NCBI GenBank assembly: GCA_948470755.1
Contig: CAOKPU010000014.1
Coordinates: forward strand, 1 to 52,854
Direction: 5' to 3'
DNA length: 52,854 nt
From: an uncultured Lachnospiraceae bacterium
Lineage (GTDB): Bacteria; Bacillota; Clostridia; Lachnospirales; Lachnospiraceae
Made by a program: the position numbers and the translations under genes. Below the pieces are notes generated by a model. The model made no database searches. It was not told the origin of the DNA and saw only the letters and a list, made by a program, of their open reading frames with translations. Below, piece by piece: positions 22,871 to 31,954 of this stretch (positions are counted from its first letter, which is position 1; each line of letters opens with the position of its first letter).

Positions 22871-24163
22871 CTACTCCCACTCAATCGTCGCCGTAGGCTT
22901 AGGGCTTAAATCATAACATACTCTGTTTACGTTAGGCACTTCCTTCATAATCCTGTCCGTAATTTTCATCAGCACGGGCCAATCGATCTGTTCTATCGTG
23001 GCGCTCATGGCATCCACAGTATTTACCGCCCGGATAATCACCGGATATTCAAAACATCTCGCATGATCCCTTACCCCTACCGATTTAAAATCCGGCACTG
23101 CCGTAAAATACTGCCATACTTTTTTATCCAGCCCCGCCGCGGCGAATTCTTCCCGCAAAATAGCATCCGATTCCCTCACGGCTTCCAAACGCTCCTTCGT
23201 AATCGCTCCCAAACACCTAACGCCAAGCCCCGGCCCCGGGAACGGCTGGCGATATACCATTTCCTTCGGAAGCCCCAGTTCCAGGCCACATGCACGTACT
23301 TCATCCTTAAATAGATAATACAAAGGTTCTACCAAAGAAAACTTCAAATCCTCCGGAAGCCCTCCGACGTTGTGATGGGATTTTACCATTTTAGCCGTCT
23401 TTGTGCCGGATTCAATAATATCAGGGTAAATCGTTCCCTGCGCCAGAAAATCAATGCCTTCCAGCTTGCGCGCCTCTTCTTCAAAGACACGGATAAATTC
23501 CGCACCAATGATCTTGCGTTTCCGTTCCGGATCCGCCACTCCAGCCAGCTTCCCAAGAAAACGTTCTTCGGCATCCACATAAATCAGATTCGCGTCCATT
23601 TGATTTTTAAAGACCTCTATAACGCTTTCCGATTCGCCTTTCCGCATCAGGCCGTGATTTACATGTACACATACCAGTTGCTTCCCGATCGCTTTAATCA
23701 GCAAAGCGGCAACTACCGAACTGTCAACCCCTCCCGACAAAGCCAGCAGGACCTTTTTATCCCCCACTTGCCTGCGTACCAGCTCCACCTGGTCCTCAAT
23801 AAAGTTTTTCATATTCCAGTTTGCCTCTGCATGACATACATCAAATACAAACTTTTTCAGCCCATCCTCATCCGGCGCGGTATCCATTTGCTGTACACAT
23901 TTTGATGTAGGATGGTCAATAGACATCATAGGACAGTCCATATCATATAGCTCCGGGCATACTTCCACCGGAACGCCGTCTACCATCCGGTTTTCTCCCC
24001 CATATAAAATAATGCCTTTTAGATTTCCTGTTTTCTTCAGCTCATTAACCGTAATATCATGTGGATAAATCTCACTATATACCCCTAACGACCGAATAGC
24101 CCTCGCCAATTCCGTATTCTTTGTGCTTCCAAGATCCAGCACCGCTATCATATCCTGTTTCAT
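22871..24163 (-). CDS. guaA: GMP synthase variant with degenerate, shortened glutaminase domain
   Basis: The 430-residue protein is clearly GMP synthase in its ATP-pyrophosphatase half: the PP-loop SGGVDSS at 143-149, the QGTIYPDIIES motif, the RQPFPGPGLGVR motif near 320 and the conserved end KPTATIEWE. The usual enzyme makes GMP from XMP using ammonia released from glutamine. Here the N-terminal class-I glutaminase domain is only about 115 residues rather than about 190. No catalytic Cys-Tyr-Gly, His-Pro-Glu or related motif is present; the equivalent of the nucleophile strand reads MMSIDHPTSKCV. The enzyme probably uses free ammonia or receives it from a partner. AAGGAGG is 8 bases before the ATG at 24163. 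Promoter at 24277-24306. A separate full-length guaA or glutaminase may exist elsewhere. Confidence 0.88.
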   Translation of the reverse strand: MKQDMIAVLDLGSTKNTELARAIRSLGVYSEIYPHDITVNELKKTGNLKGIILYGGENRMVDGVPVEVCPELYDMDCPMMSIDHPTSKCVQQMDTAPDEDGLKKFVFDVCHAEANWNMKNFIEDQVELVRRQVGDKKVLLALSGGVDSSVVAALLIKAIGKQLVCVHVNHGLMRKGESESVIEVFKNQMDANLIYVDAEERFLGKLAGVADPERKRKIIGAEFIRVFEEEARKLEGIDFLAQGTIYPDIIESGTKTAKMVKSHHNVGGLPEDLKFSLVEPLYYLFKDEVRACGLELGLPKEMVYRQPFPGPGLGVRCLGAITKERLEAVRESDAILREEFAAAGLDKKVWQYFTAVPDFKSVGVRDHARCFEYPVIIRAVNTVDAMSATIEQIDWPVLMKITDRIMKEVPNVNRVCYDLSPKPTATIEWE

Positions 24164-24276
24164 CCTAATATCCTCCTTGCATTCATCCAGTATTTTTTGC
24201 CTTAACCGCCTTGCCGCCTCCAAACGGAGCCATGTTTTCGCTCTCTATTCATTCCGCTTATACATTAATGCAACTT

Positions 24277-24306
24277 ATTATATCATTTCCTTCTTTCTCC
24301 TGACAA
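24277..24306 (-). promoter_or_regulatory. Promoter of guaA
   Basis: TTGTCA (24301-24306) and TATAAT (24277-24282) on the minus strand are separated by 18 bases. The leader to the start codon is about 105 bases and contains no recognisable purine riboswitch. Confidence 0.65.
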
Positions 24307-24319
24307 GAATAAAAGCATC

Positions 24320-24356
24320 AAAAAGCCCTGCCTCCGGACTTACACCGGCAGCAGGG
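24320..24356 (-). terminator. Terminator of the chemoreceptor gene
   Basis: On the minus strand CCCTGC-T-GCCGG pairs with the complementary CCGG-A-GGCAGGG segment around a short loop and is followed by CTTTTTGATG. It lies about 70 bases after the stop at 24425. Confidence 0.8.
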
Positions 24357-24424
24357 ACTTTCCAACAATATCTATTGAGCCATCTATGTAACTATTTCAG
24401 CAATTCCACCCTTGCCCTATTTAG

Positions 24425-26122
24425 TTAATCCATCAACTTAAACTGGCTTACCAGTTCGTCCAATGTCACAGCCTGTGCGGACAATTCCTGGCTTGTTGCA
24501 GAGGTTTCTTCCGCAGTCGCCGAATTGTTCTGTACTACTTCGGAAATCTGGCTGACCCCTTGCTCTGCCTGACGCATAGTTTCATTCTGATCTCCAATCA
24601 TGATGCTCAGCTTCTTGGAAACTTCGGCAATCTGTTTAATGCCATCCACTACGATCTCAATAGAGCTTGATGCGCTCTCCACCGCACGGTTCCCGCCTTC
24701 GATTTCCTGCAAAGAGCCTTCGATCAGCTCCCTTGTATCCACCGCCGCTTTCGCACTCTGTTCCGCAAGCTGTCTGATCTGATCCGCAACTACTGCAAAA
24801 CCGCGTCCTGCTTCCCCTGCCCTTGCCGCTTCAATAGAAGCATTCAGGGACAACAGGTTTGTCTGCGATGCAATGGATTCAATCTCGGAAATGATATTCC
24901 CGATTTTCTTGGAAGTATCGTCAATCTTCTTCATTGCCGCTACAACTGTATTCATGCCTTCACGGCTGTTGTCCGCTTCATCCGCATATTTTTGCGTTTG
25001 TACATAAGATTCTTCCGCATCTTCCGCACTTCTTTCCATTGTTTCCGTAATGTTTACAATCGTTGCCTGCAGCTCTTCCACTGCCCCTGCCTGATCCGTT
25101 GCGCCCTCTGCAAGGTTCTGAGCGGATTCCGCCAAGTTCGATGCCCCGGCCGATACCTGATTCGATGCTTCCCCAATGGAACGCAAGGTAGCCGTCATCT
25201 GGTTCCTCAAGCCTCTCATCGCATCCACCAGTTTTTCAAAATCACCCGTATATCTATCCAGCATAGAAGATGTTACCGCATAATTCCCGTCTGCCATCTC
25301 ACCCAGTACATAACTGATGTCATTAATGATCTCATTCAGTTTGTCCGACATCTCCCTTGCTTCTCTTACCATCACTGCCACTTCATCTTCTGTATCAACT
25401 ACAGGGAACGGGGCGGAAAAATCCCCTGCCGCCAATGTGCTCAGCCTGCTTCCCAATTCGATCAAAGGCTGTGCGATCCCTTTTGCAATGCTTCTTCCAA
25501 TCTTTGTAGAAACCACCATCCCGACAATAATTACAGCTATAATCACAACCAACAATATTAAAGATAGAAATTGAAGCGTAGAGGATAAATCATTCCCTTC
25601 ATGCACTTTTACTGACAAAAGTTCTTCCAGCCTCGTATAAATATCATTATACTGTGCTGCCAATTCATTTAAGGCCAAGTCCTGCGCCTGCCTGCATAAT
25701 TCCCTGTCCGTAGTTGCGCCCAAGTCGATAATCTGCTTATCCAATATCCAATAGGCATCCAGCATTGATTCAATCTCATCGTAAGTCTTACGGCCGTCCT
25801 CGGATACAATCGTATTTTCTACCTCCGCAAAATATTCTTCAAACATGATCTTATTTTCTTCATGCTGCTCAACTACAGCCGCTATGGCATCCGCATCGTC
25901 ATAGCCAATGGCAGCCCGCAGCGACGATCTGGAATCTGCAAATGCAAATAACGCCTTTCCGATATCCCCCTGCGCAAATCCAAAATTCTTTAACGCATAA
26001 GAGTATCTGTTAGAAATAACAATTACTGCAATCATGCCTGCTATCGCCGCTATAGCCCCAATAGCCGAAACCATTACAAACGATTTCGTAAGTCTTTTTT
26101 CAATTTTCTCTTTGTTGAACAT
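24425..26122 (-). CDS. Methyl-accepting chemotaxis protein
   Basis: The 565-residue chemoreceptor has two membrane segments (about 14-36 and 187-210) flanking a four-helix-bundle sensor of about 150 residues, then a HAMP domain (about 210-265) and a cytoplasmic signalling rod. The signalling tip is clear as [21 protein letters not shown] with the following EIRQLAEQS-type segment (here [10 protein letters not shown]), which contacts CheA/CheW. GGAGG precedes the ATG. No flagellar or che genes are in the window; the ligand is not predictable. A sigma-28 promoter was looked for but not found. Confidence 0.93.
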   Translation of the reverse strand: MFNKEKIEKRLTKSFVMVSAIGAIAAIAGMIAVIVISNRYSYALKNFGFAQGDIGKALFAFADSRSSLRAAIGYDDADAIAAVVEQHEENKIMFEEYFAEVENTIVSEDGRKTYDEIESMLDAYWILDKQIIDLGATTDRELCRQAQDLALNELAAQYNDIYTRLEELLSVKVHEGNDLSSTLQFLSLILLVVIIAVIIVGMVVSTKIGRSIAKGIAQPLIELGSRLSTLAAGDFSAPFPVVDTEDEVAVMVREAREMSDKLNEIINDISYVLGEMADGNYAVTSSMLDRYTGDFEKLVDAMRGLRNQMTATLRSIGEASNQVSAGASNLAESAQNLAEGATDQAGAVEELQATIVNITETMERSAEDAEESYVQTQKYADEADNSREGMNTVVAAMKKIDDTSKKIGNIISEIESIASQTNLLSLNASIEAARAGEAGRGFAVVADQIRQLAEQSAKAAVDTRELIEGSLQEIEGGNRAVESASSSIEIVVDGIKQIAEVSKKLSIMIGDQNETMRQAEQGVSQISEVVQNNSATAEETSATSQELSAQAVTLDELVSQFKLMD

Positions 26123-26505
26123 CTCTTCTTTTCTCCTCCCTTTTCATAGGATCGAATCTTCTGGCACACCCTTGATCAATGAAATTGGTACATTATAAAC
26201 TAGCCTGATCACCCTTATTTCATAATGTTTTGGGTTTATTTCCCTAAAACAATGAAAAGTACCTGCGTATTATTCTATTCTCCTAAGTTTATCAGTAAAT
26301 TCATTATAATTCTTTTATAAAAATTATACAATATATTTATTAAATAAATATAAAAAATTAAAAAAACAGCAAAAAATTAACAATTTTTATTCAAAAATCT
26401 ATGCATTTATTTACAAATACAGAACAGGTATTTGTTTTTACCCCTTCTGCAACGAAGATTTCCGGCAGCAAAACTTTTATTCCGCGGTCAGTGTGCATCC
26501 TCTCC
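26123..26505. other. AT-rich intergenic region upstream of the chemoreceptor
   Basis: It holds the leader and promoter of the chemoreceptor (a TATAAT-like box at about 26190 on the minus strand without a convincing -35) and a very AT-rich run at about 26290-26400. A short CAGTGTGCATCCTC at about 26489 resembles a degraded piece of the dispersed repeat. No gene is supported. Confidence 0.4.
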
Positions 26506-28035
26506 CTAACGCCACTCCACTGTCTTAGTCGCGATCCTTTCCCGGAACTTCACATCATGCTCTACGATCAGCATCGTTGGACGGTATCCTAATAGAAGCT
26601 TTTCTATCTGCATCCGTGAAAATACGTCAATATAGTTTAACGGTTCATCCCATATATACAGATGTGCCGGCATAAGCAAGCTTGCGGCAATCAACGCCTT
26701 CTTTTTCTGCCCCTCCGAAAAGTCCGCCATATCTTTGGAAAACTGCGCCCTCTCCATGTCCAACTGCCTTAAGATTGCACAAAATAAACTTTCCTCCAGA
26801 TTCTTCCTTTTACAAAATTCTTTCATACCGCCGCGCAGGAATGATGTATCCTGGTTAATATAAGAAATAATCAATCCGGAAGCCAGCATAAGATTCCCGC
26901 TTTCTATCATCCGCATCCCATCCTCCTCTTCCCCCAGCGACGCCCTTCGCAGGATGGCTTTTATCAGGCTCGACTTACCGCTCCCGTTTACTCCATTTAA
27001 AAATACCCTCTCCCCTTGACAAATCTCAAAATTCAGTCCTTCAAAAAGCGGCTTTTCCGCACCCTCATACCTTAAACCGTATTGACAGGCCGTAATCAGT
27101 TTCTGCTTAAAATGATCCAGCGGCATAATTTTTAAATCCGCCATGCATTCAATATCCTGAAGCAGCCCCTCCTTTTCTTCGATCTCCCGCTCTATCCGGT
27201 TTTCCATTTGCGTCGCCCGGCTCTGCATTTTCTTTGTCTTTGCCCCAATATATGCCCTTGTTGGACGGTCCGGTTCCTTTAACGGATTAAAACCAATCTT
27301 CATGCTTTCATTTTTTTCCGCCCATTGCCTTGCACGATCCGATGCTGTTTTTAATTTGGCGATCTCCTTCCTATGTTTCTCATTTTCCGCCCGGGCAAAC
27401 GCGTCCTTTCGGTTCTTATTCTCCCACCAACTGGAAAAATTCCCGGCCTGCACCTCTATCGAATGACGGTTCAACACCAATACATGATCAATACACTTAT
27501 CCAAAAAGTCCCGGTCATGGGATACTAAGATAAATCCCTTTTTCCCTGCCAAATATGCCTCCACTATCTCCCTGGACTTCTGATCCAAATGATTCGTCGG
27601 CTCGTCAATCAGTAAAAAATCATTCTCTCCGGAAAACAACACTGCAAGCATGATCTTAGCCCGTTCCCCGAAGCTCAACATACCGAACGGACGGTAAAAA
27701 ACCTCCCCGTCCAACCCCAGCTTATTCAGCTCGCATATTATTCTCCACTGTTCCGCCCCCGCCTTCCATTCTTCCACAAACTCCACAGCCGGACGGTCCC
27801 AATACTCTTTTTTTACCTGATAAGGGAAATAATCAAATACGATGCCCTTTGTGATCGAACCGGTATATTCATATTTTCCAAGCAGGAGATTCAAAAACGT
27901 CGTTTTTCCCTTTCCATTTCTCCCAATAAAGCCCAACCTCCAATCCGTATCAATGGAAAACGACATATTTTCAAATATATTATCAAAACTTCCCTCATAA
28001 TAAAAAGTGAGGTTATTTACACTGATCTGCGCCAT
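26506..28035 (-). CDS. ABC-F ribosomal protection protein (Lsa-like)
   Basis: The 509-residue soluble protein contains two ABC ATPase domains and no membrane segments, as expected for ABC-F. First Walker A GRNGKGKTT (about 38-46), first signature LSFGERAK with LLIDEPTNHLD, a long helical linker (about 210-290, rich in K/E/R), then second Walker A GVNGSGKSS and signature FSEGQKKKA. Such proteins bind the ribosome E site and dislodge antibiotics. The start YYEGSF..LGFIGRN resembles Lsa/CplR types (lincosamide, streptogramin A, pleuromutilin), but resistance spectrum cannot be read from sequence. AAGGAGGA is 5 bases before ATG 28035. Confidence 0.85.
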   Translation of the reverse strand: MAQISVNNLTFYYEGSFDNIFENMSFSIDTDWRLGFIGRNGKGKTTFLNLLLGKYEYTGSITKGIVFDYFPYQVKKEYWDRPAVEFVEEWKAGAEQWRIICELNKLGLDGEVFYRPFGMLSFGERAKIMLAVLFSGENDFLLIDEPTNHLDQKSREIVEAYLAGKKGFILVSHDRDFLDKCIDHVLVLNRHSIEVQAGNFSSWWENKNRKDAFARAENEKHRKEIAKLKTASDRARQWAEKNESMKIGFNPLKEPDRPTRAYIGAKTKKMQSRATQMENRIEREIEEKEGLLQDIECMADLKIMPLDHFKQKLITACQYGLRYEGAEKPLFEGLNFEICQGERVFLNGVNGSGKSSLIKAILRRASLGEEEDGMRMIESGNLMLASGLIISYINQDTSFLRGGMKEFCKRKNLEESLFCAILRQLDMERAQFSKDMADFSEGQKKKALIAASLLMPAHLYIWDEPLNYIDVFSRMQIEKLLLGYRPTMLIVEHDVKFRERIATKTVEWR

Positions 28036-28116
28036 CTGACTCCTCCTTCCCGTTGCCAAGGGAGCCTATGCCAGTATATAACCTCACAACAATCTATACC
28101 ATCTGTCCATGCAAAT

Positions 28117-28205
28117 AAGTGTGCGTACTGACGCACACTCGCACCGGAGCGCGGCTGCGGCGGCAGTCATTTCCCTCTTGCGCGCAGTGCGCATCCTCCC
28201 AGAAA
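28117..28205. repeat. Dispersed intergenic repeat, copy 2, first half
   Basis: GTGTGCGT-ACTG-ACGCACAC forms a hairpin at the start, followed by the GGAGCGCGGCTGCGGC and TGCGCGCAGTGCGCATCC blocks seen at 13121-13200. It lies upstream of the ABC-F gene. Shortly after it ATCATAGGAAACTGC resembles the start of the hairpin element at 13371. Confidence 0.75.
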
Positions 28206-28272
28206 GTTATACCATCATAGGAAACTGCTCTTTACAGTAAACAGATTTAATTTTTTCATTAAAAAAGAGAGG

Positions 28273-28356
28273 TTATGCGGGCATAATCCACTTTCGGCAA
28301 CATAAACAATATATCTTCATGTCCTCAAAAGTAAACTTATTTCCGCATCTTTCCAC
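28273..28356 (-). CDS. Putative 27-aa cysteine-rich leader peptide
   Basis: A GTG at 28356 with AGGAGA 3-4 bases upstream opens a 27-codon ORF whose product begins MERCGNKFTFEDMKIYCLCC and has four cysteines. Its stop codon lies inside a GC-poor hairpin (TTATG-CCCG-CATAA, about 28275-28289) followed by T residues on the minus strand (28261-28266). The ABC-F gene lies downstream in the same direction. This resembles a translational attenuation leader, but the spacing to the ABC-F start is over 200 bases and repeat sequence intervenes. The ORF could instead be a zinc-finger scrap. Confidence 0.3.
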   Translation of the reverse strand: MERCGNKFTFEDMKIYCLCCRKWIMPA

Positions 28357-28403
28357 CTCTCTCCTATTTTCTACCCTCATTATAGGATACGATAACAGAA
28401 CTG

Positions 28404-28853
28404 TCAACCGGTTTCTTTTCCAACCTTAGAACAAAATGCCTTCGGCATTGTGTTCGGAAGAACTTTCGGTTCTTCGTCAATCCATGTCCGTCTGACGGCT
28501 TCCCCAATCTCTATCATATGCCCGTCCGGATCAACGATTCTGACGGTCCGCTTCCCCCACTTGTTTTTTACAGGCTGTTGAAGATATTTGACTGGTTCCG
28601 GATATTCTTCCAGCTTTCTCATAAAAGCATCCATATCGTTTTCCTCAAAATAAAGCTCCGCGTCGTTGCCGCCGTGAACCGAGGCGCCTCCGATCAGTCC
28701 CTCCCATAACTTCCTCTCCTGAAGGACTAACCCTTCCGTTAAGATCACATTCCCGCCAAAGTCCGTCACTACCCTTAAGCCGAATAAGCGGCAGTAAAAA
28801 TTTTTGGAGCGTCCTATATCATCGACCACAATCAATATATTTTTCAATTTCAC
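28404..28853 (-). CDS. VOC (glyoxalase-like) family protein with repeat-derived tail
   Basis: A glyoxalase/bleomycin-resistance-fold protein of about 149 residues: KLKNILIVVDDIGRSKNFYC (shown in part) leads into the first beta-alpha-beta-beta-beta unit, and DPDGHMIEIGEA (about 115) ends the second. The family includes glyoxalases, dioxygenases and drug-binding proteins; the metal site is not decided. The preferred start is GTG 28853, since the ATG at 28889 is only a few bases from a strong hairpin (about 28893-28913) and leaves no RBS. The last 25 residues, after IEIGEA, come from the dispersed repeat at 28456-28498, so the normal end was replaced. The tail is unlikely to be functional. Confidence 0.75.
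   Translation of the reverse strand: MKLKNILIVVDDIGRSKNFYCRLFGLRVVTDFGGNVILTEGLVLQERKLWEGLIGGASVHGGNDAELYFEENDMDAFMRKLEEYPEPVKYLQQPVKNKWGKRTVRIVDPDGHMIEIGEAVRRTWIDEEPKVLPNTMPKAFCSKVGKETG
28456..28498. repeat. Dispersed intergenic repeat, copy 2, second half
   Basis: GGAAGAACTTTCGGTTCTTC and CGTCAATCCATGTCCGTCTG match the second half of copy 1 (13209-13252), but they are about 250 bases from the first half and lie inside the VOC reading frame. Confidence 0.7.
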
Positions 28854-28934
28854 CTTAGGCCACTTGTCCCTTCCATCCTTCTTTCCCATTACGGGGCGGC
28901 CTTTTGCCGCCCCGGCATGAATATGCGGGCTTCC

Positions 28935-29519
28935 TTATTTATGCGCCTCCCATTTGCATTCCGTTATCTCCATATGGGAGAATCTTGCCTTAAATGAAGA
29001 ATCCTCCGGCGAACAGGCGTATATCCCAAACAATATTTCTTCCGCCCCTTCCCACAAATGGCAGATGCGCATTTGCTTAAAACAAACGCCATCCTCTGAA
29101 TATTCGATACAATAGTCCGCTTCCCTCCTGCTAAGACGATACCACATCATTTTCACCGATGCAGGGATATCCGTCGTCGCCCAATCCGAATAGCCATGAT
29201 TCGTCACAACGCTTCCCAGCCTCTGAAACTTCTCATTCTCATATTCAATCGAAGCTTTCAGCCAGTTATCACTGTCAAGGTACACCGCGATCCCGCACTG
29301 ATCAAACCTTCTCTTGCTGGCAAACTCTGTTTTCACCGTAAAAGAAAAATATTTTTCTTTTGCAGCCATCTGCAAGACAGGGGCATTGTCATTCCGGAAC
29401 CCATAATACGTCCTCTGCCACAGATCCGTTCCCGGCTCCGTATCCATGATAATTTCATCCTTACCGATGCTATACTTTGACGGTTCACGAACCCAAAATA
29501 ACTTTCCTGTATCCAACAT
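28935..29519 (-). CDS. DUF1349 family protein
   Basis: The 194-residue cytoplasmic protein matches DUF1349, a concanavalin-like beta sandwich. The conserved core is KRRFDQCGIAVYLDSDNWLK (about 68-87) followed by KASIEYEN and LGSVVTNHGYSDWAT. Members occur in Firmicutes and fungi and probably bind carbohydrate; no enzyme activity is established. GAAAGAAGGG precedes the ATG at 29519. Upstream is a short broken gene. It is followed by a hairpin at about 28893-28913. Confidence 0.75.
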   Translation of the reverse strand: MLDTGKLFWVREPSKYSIGKDEIIMDTEPGTDLWQRTYYGFRNDNAPVLQMAAKEKYFSFTVKTEFASKRRFDQCGIAVYLDSDNWLKASIEYENEKFQRLGSVVTNHGYSDWATTDIPASVKMMWYRLSRREADYCIEYSEDGVCFKQMRICHLWEGAEEILFGIYACSPEDSSFKARFSHMEITECKWEAHK

Positions 29520-29522
29520 AGC

Positions 29523-29740
29523 CTAATCCCTTCTTTCCTCAAGTCGTTTTCCATAATCCAAAGCATTCTTTAACCGCACCGCTATCCCTTCAGCCGCACA
29601 TCCCGGGTATTCTGACAGCCTGCTGCAAGCCTCATAATATTCCCGTACCAGCGCTACAGCCGCTTCCTTCAGCATTTTTTTATCCCTGGCAGACTGTTCC
29701 GCTCAATAACCTGCTGCATCCACAGGTCATCCGGTTCCAT
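29523..29740 (-). pseudogene. Short gene with a frameshift at a T7 run
   Basis: An ATG at 29740 opens MEPDDLWMQQVIERNSLPGI (24 codons), which stops at a run of seven A (minus strand; T7 at 29675-29681). A -1 shift there, exactly at the slippery pattern A-AAA-AAA, joins it to MLKEAAVALVREYYEACSRL (50 codons, stop at 29523). Together about 72 helical residues. The first part resembles the opening of small Lachnospiraceae proteins such as DUF6483 (DDLLMRQI style), but I am not sure. It may be a pseudogene, a sequencing error or a programmed frameshift. Confidence 0.35.
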
Positions 29741-29830
29741 GTCCCCTTGTTCCGGCAACGGCTTTTTTCAATATATATTTTACCACAAAAGCCAACACAA
29801 TTGCACATAAATTTTATCAATTCCGAAGGC

Positions 29831-31093
29831 TTATCCTTCTTGCCGCATATTTGGTACAAGGCTCTTGAAAATTTTTCTTATGCTGACAGCGATCGCCAAA
29901 GAAACCACTCCTGCAAACAGGATTACTGCAAATTCAAAGCCTTCGCAAACCTCAAACAAAACTCCATACAGCGCATTGCCCAACGGCTGCGCGCACATGG
30001 AAAAAGCAATCATAACCGCTATTACCTTCCCGATCAGGCTTTGCGGGGTTTCTGCCTGCACAAAAGACATTATTTGTACCGTGAAAACCGTAGAACACAC
30101 CATAATGCCAAAACAGCATATCGTAATGACCATATAATTGACCCATCCGGATGAAAAAAGCATCAGGGCAATTCCCATCGGAAACACACACCCGGCGGCA
30201 ACTATGATCAGGTTCCCCGATTTCTGCACCGCCAGCCTTTTTGCAAACAGCCCTGCCCCAATCCCCCCTGCCAGCCCTCCTGCTGCCAACGCCCCTTGCG
30301 CAAAACCATACAGCTTATTCGCAACCGCCGCCTCCAAAGGCAGCACCTCCGTCACAATATACGGCAGCCCGACCACAATCATAGACGACAAAAACAGATT
30401 TATTCCGCAAACCGCAATCAACCCTTTCCCAATTACGGGTTTTTCTTTCCTGATAAACCGGACGCTTTCCGCAAAATCTTCTTTAACGGTTGCCCATACC
30501 CCGCCGCCGGATTCCCGCCGCACAAAAGGCATTTGAATAAAAATCTCCATTACTGCGGACAACACAAAACATACCATGCAGACCCAAAGTATGGGTTTTA
30601 GCCCGTAGGCGCTATAGAATATCCCGCCAAGGACCGGCCCAAGCAAAGAAGCAAAAGAACTAATGATATTAATGACGGAATTCGCTTCCATAAAATGCTC
30701 CGGGTTTACAAGGGCAGGTACGCTTGCCTGCACGGACGGCTGGTATGCGCCGGCAATGCCATATAAAACCATAAGCGTTACCGTCATCAAAAGGACAAGG
30801 TTTATCCTCCCCAGCAGGACGGAAAAAGTAAGAATAACCGCCGCCGTAAAGAAATCCAATATTACCATGATATTCCTCTTATTTACCCTATCCGCAATTA
30901 TCCCCCCTATAGGCGACAATACGATTGCCGGAATAAAAGCGCAAGCCGTCACCGTCCCGAAAAGGGCCGATGACCCTGTATCATTGAGCAGATACAACGG
31001 CAATGCAAAACGGATTACGGCATTGCCAAACAGCGAGATAATTTGTCCAATCACAACCAAGGTAAAATCTTTTGAAAATATCTTTGCATTCAT
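29831..31093 (-). CDS. MFS exporter (MFS_3 type)
   Basis: The 420-residue protein has about 12 membrane segments and the MFS_3-type opening FTLVVIGQIISLFGNAVIRF (residues 11-30) and the motif GIIADRVNKRNIMVILD (about 63-79), the loop-2 signature of major facilitators. It likely exports a drug or a metabolite. GGAGGG is 6 bases before the ATG. The TetR gene ends 83 bases upstream, and an inverted repeat (31111-31131) lies between them. It is a paralogue of the MFS protein at 44912, sharing the same start pattern, and both are downstream of TetR regulators. Confidence 0.85.
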   Translation of the reverse strand: MNAKIFSKDFTLVVIGQIISLFGNAVIRFALPLYLLNDTGSSALFGTVTACAFIPAIVLSPIGGIIADRVNKRNIMVILDFFTAAVILTFSVLLGRINLVLLMTVTLMVLYGIAGAYQPSVQASVPALVNPEHFMEANSVINIISSFASLLGPVLGGIFYSAYGLKPILWVCMVCFVLSAVMEIFIQMPFVRRESGGGVWATVKEDFAESVRFIRKEKPVIGKGLIAVCGINLFLSSMIVVGLPYIVTEVLPLEAAVANKLYGFAQGALAAGGLAGGIGAGLFAKRLAVQKSGNLIIVAAGCVFPMGIALMLFSSGWVNYMVITICCFGIMVCSTVFTVQIMSFVQAETPQSLIGKVIAVMIAFSMCAQPLGNALYGVLFEVCEGFEFAVILFAGVVSLAIAVSIRKIFKSLVPNMRQEG

Positions 31094-31110
31094 TTTTTCC
31101 CTCCATTTTT

Positions 31111-31131
31111 ACATACCGTCTCGCGGTATGT
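31111..31131. promoter_or_regulatory. TetR operator candidate before MFS
   Basis: ACATACCG (31111-31118) and CGGTATGT (31124-31131) are perfect inverted arms around TCTCG. They share CATAC/GTATG with the operators at 31914-31954. Confidence 0.6.
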
Positions 31132-31176
31132 ATTATAATAAAAAAAAATCTGCCTGGTTTGCCGGGCAGATTCCGG

Positions 31177-31902
31177 TTATAAACCTCTATGCCGCAATCT
31201 TTTTTGGCCGTGCTGATTTGAACAATAAACGTCCGATCCCTCCTGTTTATTCTTCTGATACATTTCGGCCAGTTCCTGCAGCCTTCCTAACAGATCATCA
31301 TCTACGATATCCAGCCCGAATCCCTGCATCATCTGTCGGAACACCATAAACTTCCTGCAGATTTTCTCCGCAGTCTCTTCAAATACCAGCGGGTTCATCC
31401 AGACATTTGCAGTAAGCATGACAAGCTCTGCCAATTCTGCCGGATAATCCGTCCGGATGGATCCATCTGAAATACCCTGTTTAATAATAGGCAAAATATA
31501 ATCCGGCGTTAATACTCCGACTGTGTCGCGCACTATGCTGATCAGCAATTTAGGATTTTTATTTAAATCCGGGGCCGTTGTAAATAGTTCTTCCTGAGCC
31601 GGATGAAAAATAGATTCTGTGAATATAGCCCTTAGTTTCTCTTTTCCATTTAAATCAGAACGCCGGCATATGGCCTTTAGTATCCTATTGGATTCCCTCG
31701 TCATCCTATCCGTAATGGCAATATAAATATCTTCTTTTGATTTAAAATGATGATAAATAGCCCCTTTGCTTAGTCCCCCCAAATGATCAATGATATCTTG
31801 AATCGAAGTATGTTCATATCCCTTTTTCATAAATAGACTAAATGCAACATCCAAAATTAAATCCACCGTCTCCTCCGGATGTTTATTTCTAGCCATTTTC
31901 AT
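31177..31902 (-). CDS. TetR-family transcriptional regulator
   Basis: The 241-residue protein has a TetR N-terminal domain: TSIQDIIDHLGGLSKGAIYHHFKSKEDIY (residues about 35-63, shown in part), the signature recognition region. The C-terminal part is helical and binds an unknown inducer. The ATG at 31902 has AGGAGG only 4 bases upstream; the ATG at 31896 is 10 bases away, so either could be used. It controls the downstream MFS exporter (31093) by way of CATAC-N5-GTATG type sites on both sides. Confidence 0.85.
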   Translation of the reverse strand: MKMARNKHPEETVDLILDVAFSLFMKKGYEHTSIQDIIDHLGGLSKGAIYHHFKSKEDIYIAITDRMTRESNRILKAICRRSDLNGKEKLRAIFTESIFHPAQEELFTTAPDLNKNPKLLISIVRDTVGVLTPDYILPIIKQGISDGSIRTDYPAELAELVMLTANVWMNPLVFEETAEKICRKFMVFRQMMQGFGLDIVDDDLLGRLQELAEMYQKNKQEGSDVYCSNQHGQKRLRHRGL

Positions 31903-31913
31903 TTCACCTCCTT

Positions 31914-31954
31914 ACATACCAACAGTATGTCTATATTATCATACTACCGGTATG
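31914..31954. promoter_or_regulatory. Two TetR operator sites upstream of the TetR gene
   Basis: ACATAC-N5-GTATGT (31914-31930) and CATAC-N5-GTATG (31940-31954) are inverted repeats with identical half-sites. The second lies within the end of the broken gene fused upstream. Autoregulation is inferred. Confidence 0.6.

Noticed and set aside
22860-22900. Attachment site at the 3' end of guaA
   Set aside because: guaA ends are known integration hotspots, but I could not find a direct repeat of the gene end near 19542-19900, and no integrase is present. Kept only as a possibility.
24164-24300. Purine riboswitch upstream of guaA
   Set aside because: The conserved three-way-junction bases of purine riboswitches were looked for and not seen.
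26123-26300. Sigma-28 promoter for the chemoreceptor
   Set aside because: No TAAA-N15-GCCGATAA-like sequence was found in the leader.
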